Assembly (NCBI GenBank): GCA_013140415.1
Contig: JABFSW010000051.1
Coordinates: forward strand, 1 to 8,597
Origin: Nitrosarchaeum sp.
GTDB taxonomy: Archaea; Thermoproteota; Nitrososphaeria; Nitrososphaerales; Nitrosopumilaceae
Reading direction: 5' to 3'
Length of the DNA stretch: 8,597 nucleotides
In this document: one piece after another, positions 4,640 to 8,597 of the stretch
Position numbering within the stretch: the stretch's first letter is position 1
How the letters are laid out: every line of letters starts with the position of its first letter
Translations under genes and position numbers: made by a program
Notes under the pieces: model-generated
The model's database searches: none
What the model was told of the DNA's origin: nothing
The model's input: only the letters and a program-made list of their open reading frames with translations

Positions 4640-5965
4640 ATGGGTACTCAAATGAGTGCAGCACGAAGAGGTGTTGCTACTGAGGAAATGAAAAGAGTGG
4701 CAAAAGATGAAGATGTCACATTAGAATGGTTAATTCCTAAAATTGCAAGTGGCTCAATTATTATTCCTAGCAATAATGTTAGACCTCAAAAAATTCACAA
4801 TGTGGGAATTGGTAAAGGTCTTAAAACAAAAGTCAATGTTAACATTGGTACTTCTACACTTAATGTAAACTTGGAAGAAGAGATTGAAAAAGCAAAGGTA
4901 GCGGTAAAATATCATGCAGACACAATGATGGATTTAAGCGACGGTGGTGATGTTAGAAAAATACGACAAGCTTTGCTAGAAGTTGCTCCAATAACATTTG
5001 GAACTGTACCTATCTATGAAGCGTACAATTATGGTGTGGAAGTTCATAAAAATCCTTTAAATCTAACTGAGGATGATTTTTTAAATGCATTTGAAAACAA
5101 TGCAAAAGACGGTGTTGATTACACCACGATTCATTGTGGAATTACAAAAGACATTGCAAAAAGAATTCTAAAAGTCAAAAGATATGGCGGTGTTGTAAGT
5201 AAAGGTGGAACAATTACCGCTGCATGGATGTTAAGACATGATAAAGAAAATCCCTATCTGACACACTATGATTATCTTATTGAGATTGCCAAAAAATATG
5301 ACGTCACATTTAGTTTAGGTGATGCATTACGACCTGGTTCTATACTTGATTCTCATGATGAACTTCAGGTTCAAGAAATGATCAATGTGGCACAATTAAC
5401 CAAACGTGCTCATGAACAAGATATCCAAGTAATGGTGGAAGGTCCGGGACATGTTCCATTAAACGAAGTAGCTGCTAATGTTAGATTGGCCAAATCATTA
5501 ATTGGTGATGTGCCTTACTACGTTTTGGGTCCTTTGGTAACTGACATTGCATCTGGGCATGATCATATAGCAAGTGCCATTGGTGCGGCTGTATCTGCAA
5601 GTGAAGGTGTAGATTTACTGTGCTATCTTACTCCTTCTGAGCATCTTGCATTACCCAATGCTGAAGAAGTTAAAGCCGGTTTGATTGCATATAGAATTGC
5701 TGCACATGCAGCTGATTTAGTAAAAATTCGTGACAAGGCAATAAAATGGGATATGGAAATGACTGAAGCTCGACGTACATTAGATTGGGAAAAACAAATC
5801 GCTCTATCTATTGATCCTGAGGAAGCAGCTAGAATTCATAGTAGAACTGGCCAACGTCCTGGAAACAATGTCCCATGTACAATGTGTGGTGGTGCATGTG
5901 TCTATGTGATGTTGCCACAACAACGAAAATATGAAAAAGAAGAAAAATTACAACAAATTTTGTAA
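4640..5965 (+). CDS. thiC: Phosphomethylpyrimidine synthase ThiC (HMP-P synthase)
   Basis: ThiC is a radical-SAM enzyme that rearranges aminoimidazole ribotide into HMP-P, the pyrimidine half of thiamin. From the ATG at 4640 the protein has 441 residues, the size of the short archaeal and anaerobe form without the N-terminal extension of long bacterial ThiC. Family motifs are MDLSDGGD (97-104), a GGTITAAWM segment, SLGDALRPGS (225-234), VEGPGHVP (266-273) and the metal/substrate segment TDIASGHDHI (301-310). The C-terminal cluster motif is CTMCGGAC (C413, C416, C420), i.e. C-x2-C-x3-C. The well-studied long enzymes have C-x2-C-x4-C. I chose ATG 4640 because a TATA-like box lies 26 bp upstream. 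TTG at 4607 would add 11 residues with no family resemblance. The product feeds ThiDN, encoded divergently 540 bp away. No TPP riboswitch is visible upstream. The 3' end overlaps the Nudix gene by 18 bp. Confidence 0.95.
   Translation: MGTQMSAARRGVATEEMKRVAKDEDVTLEWLIPKIASGSIIIPSNNVRPQKIHNVGIGKGLKTKVNVNIGTSTLNVNLEEEIEKAKVAVKYHADTMMDLSDGGDVRKIRQALLEVAPITFGTVPIYEAYNYGVEVHKNPLNLTEDDFLNAFENNAKDGVDYTTIHCGITKDIAKRILKVKRYGGVVSKGGTITAAWMLRHDKENPYLTHYDYLIEIAKKYDVTFSLGDALRPGSILDSHDELQVQEMINVAQLTKRAHEQDIQVMVEGPGHVPLNEVAANVRLAKSLIGDVPYYVLGPLVTDIASGHDHIASAIGAAVSASEGVDLLCYLTPSEHLALPNAEEVKAGLIAYRIAAHAADLVKIRDKAIKWDMEMTEARRTLDWEKQIALSIDPEEAARIHSRTGQRPGNNVPCTMCGGACVYVMLPQQRKYEKEEKLQQIL
5923..5947 (-). terminator. 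Oligo-T terminator for the aromatic/Nudix operon
   Basis: Directly after the Nudix stop codon, the minus strand reads TTTTTCTTCTTTTTC followed by another T-rich run. No hairpin is needed for archaeal intrinsic termination. The tract lies wholly inside the 3' end of thiC, where it encodes the Lys/Glu-rich tail on the other strand. Confidence 0.45.
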
Positions 5966-6352
5966 TACTTTTTCAAGACTAGGAACCGTGTTGTAGTTTT
6001 TTAATTCATCTATTGTAATCCACATGTATTCTGAGTTTTCCCAATTCAATTTGATATCTGGGTTTTTTGCTTCAAACAAAAATGGAAATATCTCCCACTC
6101 GTGATTTTCATACTGTGGTGAATGTATTCTTAATTTCGCTGCATTTTTTATCAATTTGATTTTGTCTTCAGAAATACCTGTCTCCTCATAAATTTCAATT
6201 TTTGCTCTTGTTAATGGGGGCTCATTTTTTTCTATAATCCCACTAATTCCTGCCCAAAGACCTTTCATGGTTTTTACTTTGTTGCTTCTTCTAAGAATTA
6301 ATAATTTCTGCTCATCCTGAATAAAGGATGTCACAATCTTGGTAGCCCGCAT
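5948..6352 (-). CDS. Nudix hydrolase with an altered Nudix box
   Basis: A 134-residue single-domain Nudix protein, predicted to cleave a nucleoside diphosphate linked to another group (NTPs, NDP-sugars or similar) in the cytoplasm. The Nudix box lies at 38-60: G38, E44, then I52-E53-I54-Y55-E56-E57, then G59. The metal-binding glutamates E53, E56 and E57 are present, but the conserved Arg of the REUxEE core is Ile52. The flanking GLWAGISG (31-38) is like MutT/NudB-type proteins. ATG at 6352 is 5 bp after the tyrA stop, so it is the last gene of the aromatic operon. The substrate cannot be told from the sequence, and its link to aromatic amino-acid synthesis may be only transcriptional. Its stop overlaps the convergent thiC by 18 bp. 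Confidence 0.85.
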   Translation of the reverse strand: MRATKIVTSFIQDEQKLLILRRSNKVKTMKGLWAGISGIIEKNEPPLTRAKIEIYEETGISEDKIKLIKNAAKLRIHSPQYENHEWEIFPFLFEAKNPDIKLNWENSEYMWITIDELKNYNTVPSLEKVLQNLL

Positions 6353-6357
6353 TTCTC

Positions 6358-7212
6358 TTATTTTTCAATTGCGTTTACCATTTTTGTCAATTTTTTATAT
6401 GAATCTTCTAAACTTATATTTGCAGAGAGTTTTTCTTGGCAAGTCTTGATATAATTTATCACTTCTTCTGTTTTTGATTCTTGTACTGCCGTAAGTAATC
6501 TTCCGATGTCTTTCCAAAGCTCTTCTGCAACTCTTCTGATTTCTGGATTTGCAATAATTGTTTCAATTAATTCTGGGGACTCTGTCATGATACTTTCAGC
6601 TAGTATTTTTTGAACTCTAAAAGTTGTTCCAGACATTTTTTCTGTTAATAACATTTTTTCATCTTTTGAAATTATGTTTGCAAAAACAAGATTCATCAAA
6701 TGTGTTAGCCCCAAAATCACTGCAATTTTTTTATCATGTTCAATCGCATCAATTGTTACAAAATTTGCTCCATCAAAAAGCTCTTTTGCAATCGCTAGTT
6801 CTTTTTTTGCATCTTTTACTGGAACTGAAATTATATTTTGTCCTTTGATTGATTTTGCTCCAGGTCCAAACATAGGGTGAATACATATTGGATTAATTTT
6901 TGTTGGCATTTTTGATAATGATGCTACTACTTTAGATTTTTCCGATGATATTTCGATTAGATATGTTCCCCTCTTCATTTCTTTTGCAATCAATCTGATT
7001 ATCTCTGGGGTTCTTCTTGTAGGTGTGCACAATACAACATAATCTGCTTTTAAAATTCCTCCTACTAATGAATCCGACTGAATAATTCCTTTCCCTTGAA
7101 TTTTATTTTCAGTATCATAACCTGTTACCTCAAAATCATTTGCTAAAAAATATTTTGCAAACCACTGTCCCATTTGACCTCCTATCCCAATTATTGTAAT
7201 TTTCTTTTTCAT
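6358..7212 (-). CDS. tyrA: TyrA-family prephenate/arogenate dehydrogenase
   Basis: A 284-residue NAD(P)-dependent dehydrogenase that oxidatively decarboxylates prephenate to 4-hydroxyphenylpyruvate, or arogenate to tyrosine. The Rossmann motif GIGGQMG is at 9-15, and D33 at the end of strand 2 suggests preference for NAD over NADP. LIEISSEKS (85-93) matches the substrate-binding serine region. HPMFGPG (112-118) gives the catalytic H112, and H171 in GLTHLMN matches the second active-site histidine of Aquifex TyrA. The helical dimerisation half follows (about 160-284). There is no ACT domain, so feedback inhibition by tyrosine through such a domain is not expected. ATG at 7212 overlaps the stop of the chorismate mutase-aminotransferase gene by 4 bp (ATGA), indicating coupled translation. 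Whether it takes prephenate or arogenate depends on what the upstream aminotransferase acts on. Confidence 0.93.
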   Translation of the reverse strand: MKKKITIIGIGGQMGQWFAKYFLANDFEVTGYDTENKIQGKGIIQSDSLVGGILKADYVVLCTPTRRTPEIIRLIAKEMKRGTYLIEISSEKSKVVASLSKMPTKINPICIHPMFGPGAKSIKGQNIISVPVKDAKKELAIAKELFDGANFVTIDAIEHDKKIAVILGLTHLMNLVFANIISKDEKMLLTEKMSGTTFRVQKILAESIMTESPELIETIIANPEIRRVAEELWKDIGRLLTAVQESKTEEVINYIKTCQEKLSANISLEDSYKKLTKMVNAIEK

Positions 7213-8597
7213 ATCTTATTTCTCATCATATTACCAAGTATATTCATTCCCTCCATTAGTGTTTTTTCGTCTTGACATGCAGATATTCTAATGAAATTCT
7301 TGTACTCTCCAAAACCTTCCCCTGGTGCCACTGCTAACCCTTTCTCTAAAAGATTGTTTGCAAATTGTACTCCGTTAAATTCCTCTTGATTAACACGAGC
7401 AAAAAGATACATTGCACCATCAGGTACCACAAAGTCCAAATTCATCTCTTTTGCCTTTTCAGTCAGTACTTTTAGTCTGGTTTGTACTGTATTAGTATTA
7501 TTTGATATGTCTGCTTCTAATGCTTTCATGGCAATATATTGAATAGGCTCAGAAACATTTGTGAGGCAAAGTGCTTCTAATTTTGATAATATGTCTATAA
7601 TTTTTGGGCTTGCAATGGCATATCCAATTCTAAACCCCGTCATTGCATGGGATTTTGAAAATGACTGAGTGATGATACTTTTATCATAATTATAGCAAAG
7701 TATGCTTTTCCATTTCTTAAATGCATATTGCGAATAAATCTCATCGCTAAGAATGTACAGATTGTTTTTTATTGCTATATTTACGATTTCATCTTGTAAT
7801 TTTTCTGGTAGAATTTTTCCTGTTGGATTATTTGGATAGTTCAGTACGATCATTTTTGTATTTGTGTTGATCACTTTTTCAATCTGCTCAATTGTGGGCT
7901 CCCATCTTTCTTCTAATGTGGTAGTGATGGTTCTGACTTTAATTCCTGCACGTAAAGCACAATCCTTGTATGCAGGCCATGCTGGTTCTATGACAATTAA
8001 CTCATCACCTGGATTTAACAATGTGGTGATTGCAGCAAAAATTGAAAATCGTGCACCCGGACTAACTATTATGTTCTCTTGTGACACATTTACTACAAAT
8101 TTTTTAGATGCATATTTTGCAAGTGCATCTCTAAATGATGTCAAACCTTTTGCTTGACCATATTTTAAAAATCCTTTGTCAAAAACTTCCTCAAGTGCTT
8201 TTCTTACAATTTGAGGTGGTAAAAAATCTGGCTCTCCAACTTCCATGTGGATAATTCTCTTACCTTCTTGTTCCATTGTTTTTGCTTTAAGAAAAATTGA
8301 TAGATGTGTTTGTTTGCTCTCTGATTGTACTTTAATTGATTCATTAAGTAAAAAATTTAAAAATTTTGTTGCAATTGACTCGTTAAAATTTAACTCATTA
8401 CATAATGTAATCACTTTTGCACGTAGATTGTCTTCTCGAGTTTCATCTGTGACTCCTTTTCCTGTGTTTTTTTTGATTTCTCTAATTTCTTTTGCAATAT
8501 CTGTTCTGGTTTTAAGCATCTTGATCATTTCAATAGTTATCTCATCCATTCTATTACGAAGTTCGTTGATGTCTGACTTATCTATAATACAGGCTTG
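7209..8597 (-). CDS. Chorismate mutase (AroQ)-class I aminotransferase fusion, 5' end outside the window
   Basis: The frame is open from its stop to the right edge, so the start is probably outside. From M at 8549 (residue 1) it is 446 residues, with 16 more codons visible upstream. The N-terminal helical domain (to about 80) is an AroQ chorismate mutase, converting chorismate to prephenate. Against E. coli PheA the catalytic residues line up: Arg of NELRNR (upstream of M1, the R11 equivalent), R15, the Lys of IREIKK, the DETRE segment (D35-E39) and Q75. The rest is a PLP-dependent fold-type I aminotransferase: substrate-loop region GEPDF (105-109), NNPTG (240-244), SDEIY (268-272), PLP lysine K299 in SFSKS, R307 and carboxylate-binding R421. 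It heads an operon with tyrA (4-bp overlap) and the Nudix gene. The aminotransferase could act on prephenate or on the aromatic keto acids. Confidence 0.92.
   Translation of the reverse strand, partial: QACIIDKSDINELRNRMDEITIEMIKMLKTRTDIAKEIREIKKNTGKGVTDETREDNLRAKVITLCNELNFNESIATKFLNFLLNESIKVQSESKQTHLSIFLKAKTMEQEGKRIIHMEVGEPDFLPPQIVRKALEEVFDKGFLKYGQAKGLTSFRDALAKYASKKFVVNVSQENIIVSPGARFSIFAAITTLLNPGDELIVIEPAWPAYKDCALRAGIKVRTITTTLEERWEPTIEQIEKVINTNTKMIVLNYPNNPTGKILPEKLQDEIVNIAIKNNLYILSDEIYSQYAFKKWKSILCYNYDKSIITQSFSKSHAMTGFRIGYAIASPKIIDILSKLEALCLTNVSEPIQYIAMKALEADISNNTNTVQTRLKVLTEKAKEMNLDFVVPDGAMYLFARVNQEEFNGVQFANNLLEKGLAVAPGEGFGEYKNFIRISACQDEKTLMEGMNILGNMMRNKI

Noticed and set aside
6624..6880. 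Hydrophobic plus-strand frames opposite tyrA
   Set aside because: Antisense to well-conserved tyrA codons. The apparent hydrophobic, Leu/Phe-rich character follows from reading AT-rich Lys/Glu/Ile codons backwards.
7864..8157. A 97-residue plus-strand frame opposite the aminotransferase
   Set aside because: Antisense to the conserved aminotransferase core, with no start signal and no recognisable domain.
1..8597. A mobile element, defence system or other accessory island
   Set aside because: Nearly every gene falls in a core metabolic family with tight operon spacing. There is no transposase, integrase, terminal repeat, CRISPR repeat or abrupt change in base composition that I can see.

Overview
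The window looks like a piece of an AT-rich archaeal chromosome, most probably an ammonia-oxidising thaumarchaeon (Nitrososphaerota, Nitrosopumilus/Nitrosarchaeum-like). The reasons are: a ThiD-ThiN fusion protein (archaeal thiamin synthesis), a chorismate mutase-aminotransferase fusion followed by an HPMFGP-type TyrA, short archaeal ThiC, TATA-like boxes about 26 bp before start codons with no Shine-Dalgarno sequence (leaderless style), and oligo-T tracts in place of hairpin terminators. The taxonomic call rests on protein resemblance recalled from memory, not on a search. I see no rRNA, tRNA, CRISPR array, insertion sequence or phage gene.

Layout. Positions 1-101 hold an AT palindrome, T-tracts that probably end an upstream gene, and a promoter. 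Two plus-strand genes follow: a GalT/HIT-superfamily nucleotidyl transferase (102-1118) and a four-helix membrane protein of unknown role (1152-1592). Convergent to them, and overlapping by 4 bp, is a minus-strand pair: a GNA1-like GNAT acetyltransferase and a sugar-phosphate nucleotidyltransferase (1589-2737). Upstream of that pair on the same strand is thiDN (2799-4100). Divergent from thiDN are a 65-residue zinc-ribbon protein (4256-4453) and thiC (4640-5965). ThiC converges on, and overlaps by 18 bp, a tightly packed minus-strand operon: chorismate mutase-aminotransferase, tyrA and a Nudix hydrolase (8597 to 5948). Its first gene runs off the right edge.

How the genes work together. ThiC makes HMP-P from AIR. 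The ThiD half of ThiDN phosphorylates HMP/HMP-P, and the ThiN half couples HMP-PP to the thiazole phosphate to give thiamin phosphate, so the pyrimidine branch and the coupling step sit around one divergent region. The aromatic operon carries chorismate to prephenate (mutase), a transamination, and the TyrA dehydrogenation towards tyrosine. The GNA1-like acetyltransferase and the nucleotidyltransferase could supply an activated N-acetylated sugar, but their substrates are not proved by sequence.

Most of the window is housekeeping metabolism. I did not find a convincing undescribed system. The points most worth a second look are: the GalT-like protein that has lost both cysteines of its N-terminal zinc motif but keeps a second one; the mutase fusion whose catalytic arginine lies upstream of its first in-window ATG; antisense oligo-T terminators written into the lysine-rich C-termini of the opposing genes at both convergent junctions; the Nudix box with Ile in place of the conserved Arg; and the small zinc-ribbon gene between the two thiamin loci.
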